NCBI GenBank assembly: GCA_050014595.1
Contig: JBEKDA010000002.1
Location: 1 to 64,000, forward strand
Origin: PALSA-129 sp050014595
GTDB lineage: Bacteria > Acidobacteriota > Terriglobia > Bryobacterales > Bryobacteraceae
DNA: 64,000 nt
Direction of reading: 5' to 3'
A program made the translations under genes and the position numbers. Under the pieces are notes generated by a model. It ran no database searches and was not told where the DNA came from. It worked only from the letters and a program-made list of their open reading frames with translations. Shown in pieces: positions 16,024 through 24,121 of this stretch. Position 1 is the first letter of the stretch. Each line of letters opens with the position of its first letter.

Positions 16024-16461
16024 ATGGCGCGCAGACTTTTTCTATTTCTACTGGTGGCGGTGGCTTCGGCGTGGGCGGCGGACGACGCCTGGAGCAAAGT
16101 GAAAGCTCTCAAGACCGGCACGGAATTGCGGGTGTACAAGAAAGGATCGATGCAGCCGATCCTGGCGCAGATGGACGAGCTGACGGACAACAACCTGGTG
16201 GTGATCGTCAAAAAGACCCAGACGGCCATCGCGCGGGACGAGATCGACCGGATTGATGCGCGGCCCCAAGCGGGCCGCCGGGTGACGACCGAGACCACCA
16301 CGAAGGAGACCGTGCCGGACGCCAAATCGGCATCGGAGCAGCCGTCGCCGGGACGTGGGCCGGACGTGCCGGGGACGTCCACTTCGACGAACGTGAGCCT
16401 GGGGTCGAAGCCGGATTTCGAACTGGTGTATCGCAGGGCGCAGGGGGCGCCTAAGAAATGA
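16024..16461 (+). CDS. Secreted hypothetical protein
   Basis: A 145-residue protein with a signal peptide (MARRLFLFLLVAVASAWA, cut after AWA). A compact domain of about 60 residues follows (TGTELRVYKKGSMQPILAQM, NNLVVIVKKTQTAIARDEID) that looks like a small beta-barrel, then a Thr/Ser/Pro-rich low-complexity tail. GGGAGG precedes the ATG at good spacing. The stop overlaps the next start (ATGA), so it is likely co-translated with the esterase. No family recognised. Confidence 0.8.
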   Translation: MARRLFLFLLVAVASAWAADDAWSKVKALKTGTELRVYKKGSMQPILAQMDELTDNNLVVIVKKTQTAIARDEIDRIDARPQAGRRVTTETTTKETVPDAKSASEQPSPGRGPDVPGTSTSTNVSLGSKPDFELVYRRAQGAPKK

Positions 16462-17522
16462 TGCGCCGGGCGGCCGCGCTGGCTGTGATGGCCCTGGCGG
16501 CGGGCGCGGGCGCGCTGATTTTCGCGCAGGCCGTGGGCGGCGTGAAGAAAGGCGCCGTGGAGCGCGTGAAGGTCCACGGGAAGTCTCTCGAAGGAAACCT
16601 GGAAGGCGATTCACCGGACCGCGAGGTGCTGGTGTATCTTCCGGCGAGTTACAAGACGAGCGGGAGCCGGCGCTACCCGGTGGTCTACATGCTGCATGGC
16701 TTCACGGACGACCCGGACCATTGGTGGGGATTCATCCAGCACTTTGTGAATCTGCCGGAAGTGCTGGACCGGGCATTCGCCAATGGATCGACGCGTGAAG
16801 TGATTGTGGCGATGCCGAACGCTTTCACGGCGTATCAGGGTGCGATGTACTCGAACTCGGCGACCACGGGGAATTGGGAAGACTTCGTGACGGCTGAGCT
16901 GGTGGCGTATATCGACGGGCACTACCGGACGATTGCGTCGGCGGCGAGCCGCGGGCTGGCGGGGCACTCGATGGGCGGGTATGGGGCGCTCAAGATCGGG
17001 ATGAAGCATCCGGAGATTTATTCAAGCCTGTATGTGATGAGCCCGTGCTGCCTTTCGGCGCCGACGGCGCAGAGCGCGGGGCGCGGCGGCGCGCGGGCGG
17101 AAGCGATACACAGCCAGGCGGAAGCGGCCAAGGCCGATTTCGGCACCAAGGCGGTGCTGGCGGAGGCGGCGGCATTTTCGCCGAATCCGAAGAACCCACC
17201 GCTGTATTTCGATCTGCCGACGAAGGATGGCGAGTTCCGGCCGGAGATCGCGGCGAAATGGGCGGCCAACGCGCCGCTGGCCATGATCGATCAGTACATC
17301 GGGTACCTGCGCCGCATGAAAGCGCTGGCGATGGACGTAGGGCTACAGGACGGACTTTTGCGCGATGTGAAAGTACTGGACGGGATTCTGAACGATTACC
17401 AAGTGCCGCACACGTACGAAACCTACGAGGGCGACCACATCAATCATGTAGCGGAGCGGATTGAGAAGAACGTGATGCCGTTCTTTTCCAAGAACCTGGT
17501 GTTCGAGCAGGCGCGCCGCTGA
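16458..17522 (+). CDS. Secreted esterase, alpha/beta hydrolase (EstA/antigen 85 type)
   Basis: A 354-residue protein with an N-terminal hydrophobic signal (about 1-25), YPVVYMLHGFTDDPDHWW for the oxyanion region, GHSMGGYGALK with nucleophile Ser171, and a C-terminal GDHINH for the catalytic histidine. This resembles the esterase D / feruloyl esterase group. Insert residues 185-245 are Ala-rich. The start overlaps the preceding stop. Substrate is unknown; a carbohydrate or phenolic ester is plausible. Confidence 0.88.
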   Translation: MMRRAAALAVMALAAGAGALIFAQAVGGVKKGAVERVKVHGKSLEGNLEGDSPDREVLVYLPASYKTSGSRRYPVVYMLHGFTDDPDHWWGFIQHFVNLPEVLDRAFANGSTREVIVAMPNAFTAYQGAMYSNSATTGNWEDFVTAELVAYIDGHYRTIASAASRGLAGHSMGGYGALKIGMKHPEIYSSLYVMSPCCLSAPTAQSAGRGGARAEAIHSQAEAAKADFGTKAVLAEAAAFSPNPKNPPLYFDLPTKDGEFRPEIAAKWAANAPLAMIDQYIGYLRRMKALAMDVGLQDGLLRDVKVLDGILNDYQVPHTYETYEGDHINHVAERIEKNVMPFFSKNLVFEQARR

Positions 17523-17534
17523 AGGAGCAAGCCG

Positions 17535-18785
17535 ATGGGATGGAAACGGATTCTGGCGGTGTGCCTGGTGATGGCGGCCGGCGCGGTGGTGGCGACGGCG
17601 CAACGGGGCGGCGGGCGCGGGCCGTCGACCACCTATGTGCTGAAACCGGCGCGGATCTTCGATGGCGATGCCATGCACGAAGGTTGGGCGGTGCGCGTGC
17701 GCGGCGACCGCATCGAGGCTGCCGGTCCCGTTGCCGGTATCGATCCTGCCGGCGCGCAGGTTGTCGATTTGCCCCAAACCACGCTGATGCCCGGTATGGT
17801 GGAGGGCCATTCGCACATCCTGCTGCACTCCTATAGCGAGACGTCCTGGAACGACCAGGTGGAACACGAAGGCCTGGCGCTGCGCGTCGCTCGCGCGGTG
17901 AATCACCTGCGCGCCGAACTGATGGCAGGGTTCACCACCATCCGCGACCTGGGCACGGAGGGCGCCGGCTACGCCGACGTCGAGTTGAAGCAGGCGGTGA
18001 ATCAGGGTATCGTTCCCGGACCGCGGATGTTGTGCTCGACGCGCGCGATTGTGGCTACCGGCGCGTATGGGCCGAAGGGCTTTGCCCAGGAGTGGACCGT
18101 GCCGCAGGGCGCCGAAGAGGCCAGCGGGATGGACATTATTCGCGTGGTGCGGGACCAGATTGGCCACGGCGCCGACTGGGTGAAACTCTACGCCGATTAC
18201 CGCTTCGGGCCGCTGCCCGGTTCACATCCCACGTTCACGCAGGAAGAGATGAAATTTGCGGTGGATGCCGCGCACAGCGCGGGAGTACCGGTTGCGGTGC
18301 ATTCCAGCACGGCCGAGGGAATGCGGCGCGCGATTTTGGCGGGCGTCGATACCATCGAGCACGGGAATGAAGGAACACCCGAAGTTTTTAAATTAATGGC
18401 GGAGCACAATGTGGCGCTCTGCCCCACGCTGGCGGCGGGCGGTATGAGCGATCGCAAGCGCGCCAGCTTCCAGGCCGCTCTGGCCGCCGGCGTCACCATC
18501 CTCAGCGGCAGCGACGTGGGCACGTTCCCGCACGGCGATAACGGGCACGAACTCGAACTGATGGTGGATTGCGGCATGCCGGCCGTCGATGCGCTGAAAG
18601 CGGCCACCTCGGTTGCAGGACGAGTCCTGAAGATGGAAATTGGGCAGGTGAAGCCGGGCATGTACGCAGATTTGATCGCGCTGGATGGCGACCCGACCAA
18701 AGAGATCGCGGCAGTGCGGCGCGTGAAATTCGTGATGAAGGCCGGGACGGTGTATAAGTCGCCGGGTGGGCAGCCGGCGAATTGA
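17535..18785 (+). CDS. Secreted amidohydrolase (metal-dependent)
   Basis: A 416-residue protein: signal peptide 1-22, then the amidohydrolase fold. Metal ligands are visible: HSH in MVEGHSHIL, Lys in WVKLYADY, His in VAVHSSTAEG, His in IEHGNEG and Asp in SGSDVGTF. The layout fits the Xaa-Pro dipeptidase / imidazolonepropionase-like secreted branch. GGAG precedes the ATG. It follows the esterase by 12 bases and is probably in the same transcript. Substrate not predictable. Confidence 0.9.
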   Translation: MGWKRILAVCLVMAAGAVVATAQRGGGRGPSTTYVLKPARIFDGDAMHEGWAVRVRGDRIEAAGPVAGIDPAGAQVVDLPQTTLMPGMVEGHSHILLHSYSETSWNDQVEHEGLALRVARAVNHLRAELMAGFTTIRDLGTEGAGYADVELKQAVNQGIVPGPRMLCSTRAIVATGAYGPKGFAQEWTVPQGAEEASGMDIIRVVRDQIGHGADWVKLYADYRFGPLPGSHPTFTQEEMKFAVDAAHSAGVPVAVHSSTAEGMRRAILAGVDTIEHGNEGTPEVFKLMAEHNVALCPTLAAGGMSDRKRASFQAALAAGVTILSGSDVGTFPHGDNGHELELMVDCGMPAVDALKAATSVAGRVLKMEIGQVKPGMYADLIALDGDPTKEIAAVRRVKFVMKAGTVYKSPGGQPAN

Positions 18786-18900
18786 GGCTAACCAACTGGT
18801 AACGCCGGCGGTCTTGCCGCCGGTGTCCGGTGCGCACTTTATCTTCGCCAGTCTTCGGGCACGCGAACCGGCGGCAAGACCGCCGGCGCTACAAATGGGT
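18785..18900. repeat. Inverted pair of CCGGCGG-TCTTG hairpins
   Basis: CCGGCGG-TCTTG-CCGCCGG at 18805-18823 and its reverse complement at 18868-18886, each flanked by a gtarcg/cgctac context shared with 11351-11375. Lies between the convergent amidohydrolase and M56 genes and may act as a two-way terminator. Confidence 0.65.
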
Positions 18901-18926
18901 TGCGGATCGGGGGATCCGCCCTCCAG

Positions 18927-20906
18927 TTACAGCAATCGGAAATTGACTTCGATTTGGGCTTGCACCGGGACCGGGAGGCCGTTCTGCGCGCCGGGTTGGA
19001 ATTGCCACTGCATGATGGCGTCGAGGGCCTTTTCATCGAGGCCGAAGCCGATGCTGCGCACCAGGGTGATGTCGGCGGCATGGCCATCGACCCCGATCAC
19101 GACCGTCAACACCACGGTGCCCTGAATCTTGGCGACGCGGGCCTCTTCGGAATATTCGGGCTCGATCTTCGAGACGAGAAGCGGGGCGGTGACGCCGTTG
19201 CCGACGCGTGAGGGCGTGGTGGCCATGTTGCGCCGGGGCGCCAGTTCGGCGATGTGATTCTTGCGGATGGTGGCGGCGGAATCCGCCATGGCATCGGCTT
19301 CGCCGAGGCGGGACTGCTTGCGCATGAGCTGGGCGTAGGTCTCCATGACGAAGGCGGAGTCGGTCGAGTCGGGTTTGACGGCGCCGAGGGCCTGCAGGTA
19401 ATAGGATTCGGCCATGCCCGAGAGGTCCTGAGCGAGCGCGATGTTGCCCTTGAGCAGAAGCGCGCGGGCGGCGAAGGATCCGGTGGGAGAGAGCGTCAAA
19501 GCGCGTTGCGCCAGGGCTTCGGCGCGCTGGAAGTCTTTGACGCCGAGCGCGCGGTTGCCGAGAAGGAGCAGCGCGGGCACGGCTTCCGCAGTATCGCCCA
19601 ACGCAACCGCGCGGGAATAGTAGTCTCCGGCCGGGCCGGTCTGGCCGCGTTTGACGGCAAGATCTCCGAGTTTCAGCAGGCCGGCGGCATAGGAAGCGCT
19701 TTGCTGGCCGGCGAGCTCTTCGCGAATGGCGAGGGCGCTTTCGAGAAGCTTCTGGGCGGCCTCATACTGGCGGAGCTTTTCCAGATTCTGCGCGGCCTGA
19801 TCGAGGGCGCCGTAATTCTTTTGAGCGACGGCGGCGCGGATGGTGGCCTCAACGTCGGGAGCTTTCGGATCGGTGGGATCCTGCGCGCGGAGTGCGGCCA
19901 GGGGAGCAGCCAGAGCGACGGCCACGAGGGCGGCGGCAAAAGCCGAGGCGCGGCCGGGGTGGGTGCGGTCGACGGCGGAATCGAGGATGGCGAGAAGACG
20001 GCCTTCCAGATCGGAGCGGCGCGCCATGGCGACCGCGGCGGAGGCGGCGGGCGCGAATTGCAGGGAGCGGGCGACTTCCAGGAGATGGCCGGCGTAATCG
20101 GCGGCGGGCTCGCCGGCGCTGAGGACCAGGTCGTCGGCGGCGCGCTCGCGCTCCTTGAGGAACTGGCGCCAGGCCGACCAGGCCAGAGGATTCCACCAGA
20201 ACAGAGAAAGCGCGATGCGGGCCAACAGGTGGGTGGCGCCATCGGCGCGGCGGACGTGAGCCAGCTCGTGCAGCAGCACCATGCGGCGGCGCTCTTCGGT
20301 CCAGGCCTGGGCGTCGGCGGGCATAAGGATGGTGGAGCGGCGGAGGCCGAAAGCCATGGGCATGGCGCCGGCGGAAGTTTCGAGGACTTCGACGGGGCGG
20401 CCAATACCGAGTGCGCGGGCGAGCGGGCGCGCCGCTTCCGGCGACGGATAAGGCCGCGCGGCGCGGCGGATGCGGCAGAGCCTGGCGTAGGCAAGCAGCA
20501 TCTGGGCGAGCGCGGCCGCGGTGCCGGCGGTCCAGAGAAGCATCAGGCAAAAGGCAAGATCGAGGCGCCACGGGGAGGAGGGAGCGGGCGCGGCGGGGCG
20601 GCCGGCGGACGACGCGGCGCGAGCGATTGGGCCAACGGTCGACGCATTGGCGTCGGCGTGGAAGGTGATGCTGGGCGCATTGGCGAGCAGTCCGCCGGTG
20701 GGGACACGCAGAGCGGGCAGGGAAATGGAAAGCAGGGGCAGCGCTACCAGCGCGGCGGCCGCCGCGGTCCACACCAGGTGGCGCGAGGCGGCCGAGCGTT
20801 TGCGGAGAGCCAGCGCCATCAACCAGGCAGCGCAGAGGACCGCCATGCTTTTCAAGGCCGCGCCCAGGAACATCGCGGACCACGCCGATTCGCTAATGAC
20901 GAACAT
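18927..20906 (-). CDS. M56 (BlaR1-like) membrane metalloprotease with TPR-like region and TonB C-terminal domain
   Basis: A 659-residue protein. Residues 1 to about 140 hold membrane helices; the M56 zinc motif HELAH is at 213-217, followed by LARIALSLFWWNPLAW. After another membrane helix (about 315-335) comes an Ala/Leu-rich TPR-like repeat region (about 345-560). The last 90 residues form a TonB C-terminal domain (PEYSEEARVAKIQGTVVLTV, GLDEKALDAIMQWQFQPG). BlaR1 normally ends in a penicillin-binding sensor; here that is replaced. It follows the BlaI-type regulator with no gap, so it probably cuts that repressor in response to an envelope signal. Confidence 0.92.
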   Translation of the reverse strand: MFVISESAWSAMFLGAALKSMAVLCAAWLMALALRKRSAASRHLVWTAAAAALVALPLLSISLPALRVPTGGLLANAPSITFHADANASTVGPIARAASSAGRPAAPAPSSPWRLDLAFCLMLLWTAGTAAALAQMLLAYARLCRIRRAARPYPSPEAARPLARALGIGRPVEVLETSAGAMPMAFGLRRSTILMPADAQAWTEERRRMVLLHELAHVRRADGATHLLARIALSLFWWNPLAWSAWRQFLKERERAADDLVLSAGEPAADYAGHLLEVARSLQFAPAASAAVAMARRSDLEGRLLAILDSAVDRTHPGRASAFAAALVAVALAAPLAALRAQDPTDPKAPDVEATIRAAVAQKNYGALDQAAQNLEKLRQYEAAQKLLESALAIREELAGQQSASYAAGLLKLGDLAVKRGQTGPAGDYYSRAVALGDTAEAVPALLLLGNRALGVKDFQRAEALAQRALTLSPTGSFAARALLLKGNIALAQDLSGMAESYYLQALGAVKPDSTDSAFVMETYAQLMRKQSRLGEADAMADSAATIRKNHIAELAPRRNMATTPSRVGNGVTAPLLVSKIEPEYSEEARVAKIQGTVVLTVVIGVDGHAADITLVRSIGFGLDEKALDAIMQWQFQPGAQNGLPVPVQAQIEVNFRLL

Positions 20907-21290
20907 TTACTTACCCTCTTTTCTTGCTTTGTCGATCATTTCGGACATGCGGTCCAGCTCTTCGCTGGTGAGCCGCCTAGAGGAGACATCCAGCAGGGCC
21001 GCCACTACCTGATGGGGCGCGTCGGCGAAAAAGGTGTCGAGCAGATGCTTGACGGCGGAGCGTTTGGCCTTGTCGCGCGCGACGGTGGGGACGTAGACGT
21101 ACTTGAGGCCTTCGGCCTGGTGTTTGACGTGGCCTTTCTCCTCAAGGACGCGCATCATGGCGCGGACGGCGGAATAGCCGGGCGCATCGGCCATGGCTTC
21201 GCGGACCTCGGTGACCGAGGCCTTGCCGCGCTGATAGAGGATCTCGACGATCTGGCGTTCGCGCCGGCTGAGACCGGCATGGGCGCTCAC
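20907..21290 (-). CDS. BlaI/MecI/CopY-family repressor
   Basis: A 127-residue winged-helix protein: LSRRERQIVEILYQRGKASVTEV, the YSAVRAMMRVLEEKGHVKH recognition segment, and a C-terminal dimerisation part (LLDTFFADAPHQVVAALL). It starts with GTG at 21290, with AGGAG eight bases upstream. The M56 gene begins one base after its stop. Family members repress the operon until cut by the partner protease. Confidence 0.93.
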   Translation of the reverse strand: MSAHAGLSRRERQIVEILYQRGKASVTEVREAMADAPGYSAVRAMMRVLEEKGHVKHQAEGLKYVYVPTVARDKAKRSAVKHLLDTFFADAPHQVVAALLDVSSRRLTSEELDRMSEMIDKARKEGK

Positions 21291-21320
21291 GGGCGGGACT
21301 CCTGGCTAAGATTCAGCATG

Positions 21321-21357
21321 TGCTAAAAAAATAGCACTAACGGAGGGAGATGTCAAT
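21321..21357 (-). promoter_or_regulatory. blaI-M56 promoter with overlapping operator
   Basis: Minus strand: TTGACA (21357-21352), 17 bases, TATTTT (21334-21329). The perfect inverted repeat GTGCTA-N6-TAGCAC (21321-21338) covers the -10, as expected for autorepression by the BlaI-type protein. Half-sites differ from the TACA/TGTA operator of staphylococcal BlaI. Confidence 0.6.
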
Positions 21358-21377
21358 AGGGGATTGCGCAAGATGAG

Positions 21378-21590
21378 CTAAAACTGGGTGGGATCGAGGA
21401 CCTTTCCCAGACCGTTCATTTTCAGGGGACGGGTGCAGACGTTCCAAAACTCGCTCACATTCTGAGGTGTGACGCAAAGCTCATGTGCTTCCTCATAAAG
21501 ATGCCGCAGGGAATCGCGGGCGATCCGCATGAAAGGATGCGCACGCTCCACAGAGCGCACAAGCACGTTCGTGTCTACGAGGATTCGCAT
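21378..21590 (-). pseudogene. Truncated PIN-domain toxin
   Basis: A 70-residue frame equal to the first half of a VapC protein: MRILVDTNVLVRSVERAHPF with the first catalytic Asp, and CVTPQNVSEFWNVCTRPLKM with the conserved Glu. It stops after NGLG..DPTQF, where intact relatives continue for another 60-70 residues with the remaining acidic residues. The blaI promoter begins about 20 bases downstream, so the missing half has been deleted. Likely inactive. Confidence 0.75.
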
Positions 21591-21837
21591 CTACCAGCGG
21601 TCTGGGTTGAGGTTTTCCCGGCTCAGCGCTTCGTCCGGAATGGGGGGGGGCATCAGGGAAACTATCGGCCCACTCTTCGAACTGATGAGACCATTCATCC
21701 GAGCTCAAACGCGGCCTTGTGGCGCTACCGCCCTTCTCCTCGACGACCTGCTGTAGGAAAGCTTCCAGCGATAGGCCGTTGGCGCTAGCCAGACTCAGGA
21801 GACGCTCCTCGATGTCGGGTCTTAGATTCAGACTCAT
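21591..21837 (-). pseudogene. Antitoxin gene with homopolymer frameshift
   Basis: The protein begins MSLNLRPDIEERLLSLASAN, a typical antitoxin N-terminus, through WADSFPDAP. A run of nine C on the coding strand (21642-21650) then throws the frame. Removing one C restores PDEALSRENLNPDRW and a TAG at 21591, one base before the PIN toxin ATG, giving an 81-residue protein of the expected form. As written, the frame runs on to 114 residues inside the toxin gene. This is either a real mutation or a sequencing error. Confidence 0.75.
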
Positions 21838-21888
21838 GGTGACCTTCCCTAATCTCCAGAATACTCTATTCGTAAACGGCCCCGAGTT

Positions 21889-23997
21889 TCAATTCGCAAC
21901 GGCAATCAGTCCTTGCCCGCCGGTCGTCCCCGCAATCTGCAAAGTGACCTGAAAGGTGTCAAGCACTGGCAAAGCGTCAGGCAACCGAAAGTTGATCTGC
22001 ATCACGCCAGCCACGATGCCCGGAGCATCGCCGGCATACAGCACCTCGAGTGACGTGAGTCCGAGGAGCACCGAGACCGGGAGATTCGTCCCAACCGGTG
22101 CATTGATTGGCACGACCGTTCCGTCGCGCCACGCATAGGTTTCGCCACCGGTCGCGAAGATGGTCACAATCGAGCCTGGTTTCGCCGGGTTCTGCAGAGA
22201 ATTGATGCTGCCGTCCTGGTTCAGAGCGGCTGCGAGGCCAGTGGCGTTGTTCTGAAAGATATCCGGCACCGCCGGGAGCAATGCGAGAGTGGGCCCGTCG
22301 ATGGTTCCCGTGGGAGTCACGATTTGAACGTGGGTGAAGTCGTGCAGGTAGACTACGCTGGGAATGATGGTGTTGATCTGGGTAGGCCCCACATACAGCA
22401 GCGGCGCCGGCGTGCCGTCAAACAGCACCTGGTAACCGCCCAGAGACGACGTGTACACACCGTTTTGTACCTGGCCCGGCAATGGGTTCTGCGGTCCGAT
22501 TCCAATGCCGTAGAGGGAGACCAGTTCGACAGGCGAGACCACCCCCGAGACCGGTCCGCTGGCCGCATTCGCTACTCCCAAAAGAGAGGGACCGCTGGTG
22601 GTTGTCTGGATCCAAAGCGAACCCGGCTGCCCCAGGGAGACAAAACTGCCAGTGGACGTCAGCACTAGGCCGGATCCAGCCGCGTTTGCCGGCCCGACGT
22701 AGAGATCCTGAAGGGTGCTTGCGTCCGCGGAGAGCCGGGCGACGTAACTGGTACCTAGCAGGGGGATCCCGGAAAACGGGGGCAATAAACTGGGGTCCGA
22801 GGAACCGGTGATGACAATCCGCCCCTGCGCATCCACAGCCAGAGCGCCGACGCCACCAGTGGCGCCGGCGCCACCGCCGCCAAAATACGTGCACCAGAGC
22901 AGGCTTGTGCCCGTGCTGCTCACCTTCGCCAGGAAGGCCCCATATCCGCTGCCCAGGGAATCTGGTTGAATCGTGCCGGCTGTTGTGGACAGCCCCTGCG
23001 CGGCGCTGCCGCCTACCACCAGGTTGCCCGCCGCATCAAAAGCGAGGGACCCGATGCCGATCGAAGGCGTGCCGGGGATTCCCAGCGATCCTCCCGTCAC
23101 ATTCAAAAAGGTGGACCAGACCAGCGCCTGGGTTGCACCGGGAGAAAACACAGCGAGGAATCCGGACTGGAAGAGATTGGAACAGTTGCAGGTGGGCCCG
23201 AAGACCCCAGGGGTGGTGGGCAAATCGGACGCGGTTGTGACGCCTGCCATCGCCACCGTGCCTGACGGCCCAACAGCCAGTCCCAAGGGCTCCGTGATGG
23301 AGAACACGTTGACACACCTGCTGCCACCCAGGCAAGTCACATAGTCGCCGCCAAAGTATGTCGAATACAGGAGGTGGTCTCCGTTGGGAGAGATTTCCGT
23401 GAGAAAGCCCAACGCAGATGAGTAAGGCCAGCCGCAGCAGGCCGTGACGGGTGGTTTTGTCCGGTAGGCGCCTGGGGTGAGCGGGAAATTAGGATCGGTG
23501 GTGTTGCCGGCCAGAAAGATATTGCCGGCCGCATCCAGAGCGACGGCCGATGCAGCGGCCTGGTTGCTGAGCAACGTCGAAAAGAGGATGGCATGAAGCT
23601 GCGAATCCAACTTCATGACAAATGCCCCGCCGCTCCCGTTGGGAGAAAACAGAGGAGCGACCGAAGGAAAATCAGCCGAGACGGCCGTTCCCACCACCAC
23701 CAGGTTGCCTTGTGCATCGGTTGCCGCGGCTTCCGGTCGATCGAATCCGCTGCCGCCGAAATCGATGCTCGCAAGCGGATTGCCTTTGGCATCCATCTTG
23801 ATCGCGCGCATCTGCGGGCGTCCCGACGGGTCGGTAATCGTGGAAACGGTAAAGAGGTTGCCGGCCTTGTCGGCGGTGAGTAGCCGCGCGGAGCCCTGGT
23901 ACCCGATATCCAGATACCGCAGCAGCACTTGATTTGTGGCTGCAGCGGACGTGGGCAAGAGAAGCGGCAGCAGCGCTACAAAGTGCCGAACTGTCAT
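21889..23997 (-). CDS. SBBP-repeat beta-propeller protein with TIGR03437 C-terminal domain
   Basis: A 702-residue secreted protein. Signal peptide about 1-20. Residues 30-460 hold repeated beta-propeller blades of SBBP type (AATDAQGNLVVVGTAVSADFP, VALDAAGNIFLAGNTTDPNFP and others). Residues about 475-702 match the Solibacter C-terminal domain: GVVSPVELVSLYGIGIGP, PAPLLYVGPTQINTIIPSVV, VTIFATGGE and AGVMQINFRLPD. Function unknown; extracellular binding is plausible. This domain is a strong taxonomic marker. Confidence 0.93.
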   Translation of the reverse strand: MTVRHFVALLPLLLPTSAAATNQVLLRYLDIGYQGSARLLTADKAGNLFTVSTITDPSGRPQMRAIKMDAKGNPLASIDFGGSGFDRPEAAATDAQGNLVVVGTAVSADFPSVAPLFSPNGSGGAFVMKLDSQLHAILFSTLLSNQAAASAVALDAAGNIFLAGNTTDPNFPLTPGAYRTKPPVTACCGWPYSSALGFLTEISPNGDHLLYSTYFGGDYVTCLGGSRCVNVFSITEPLGLAVGPSGTVAMAGVTTASDLPTTPGVFGPTCNCSNLFQSGFLAVFSPGATQALVWSTFLNVTGGSLGIPGTPSIGIGSLAFDAAGNLVVGGSAAQGLSTTAGTIQPDSLGSGYGAFLAKVSSTGTSLLWCTYFGGGGAGATGGVGALAVDAQGRIVITGSSDPSLLPPFSGIPLLGTSYVARLSADASTLQDLYVGPANAAGSGLVLTSTGSFVSLGQPGSLWIQTTTSGPSLLGVANAASGPVSGVVSPVELVSLYGIGIGPQNPLPGQVQNGVYTSSLGGYQVLFDGTPAPLLYVGPTQINTIIPSVVYLHDFTHVQIVTPTGTIDGPTLALLPAVPDIFQNNATGLAAALNQDGSINSLQNPAKPGSIVTIFATGGETYAWRDGTVVPINAPVGTNLPVSVLLGLTSLEVLYAGDAPGIVAGVMQINFRLPDALPVLDTFQVTLQIAGTTGGQGLIAVAN

Positions 23998-24121
23998 AGA
24001 TCACGCCCTCGTAAGATGTGCCTGCAAACCTCGCTACCGCAAGGCCCGAAGAGGCGGGCAGATCCCGGAAACGCAGTTTTAAAAGTATTAAGACCTGTAA
24101 ATATTATAGTGCCTTGCGGCA

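Noticed and set aside
19254..21326. 690-residue open frame on the plus strand
   Set aside because: Antisense to the M56 and BlaI genes; low-complexity composition and no motif.
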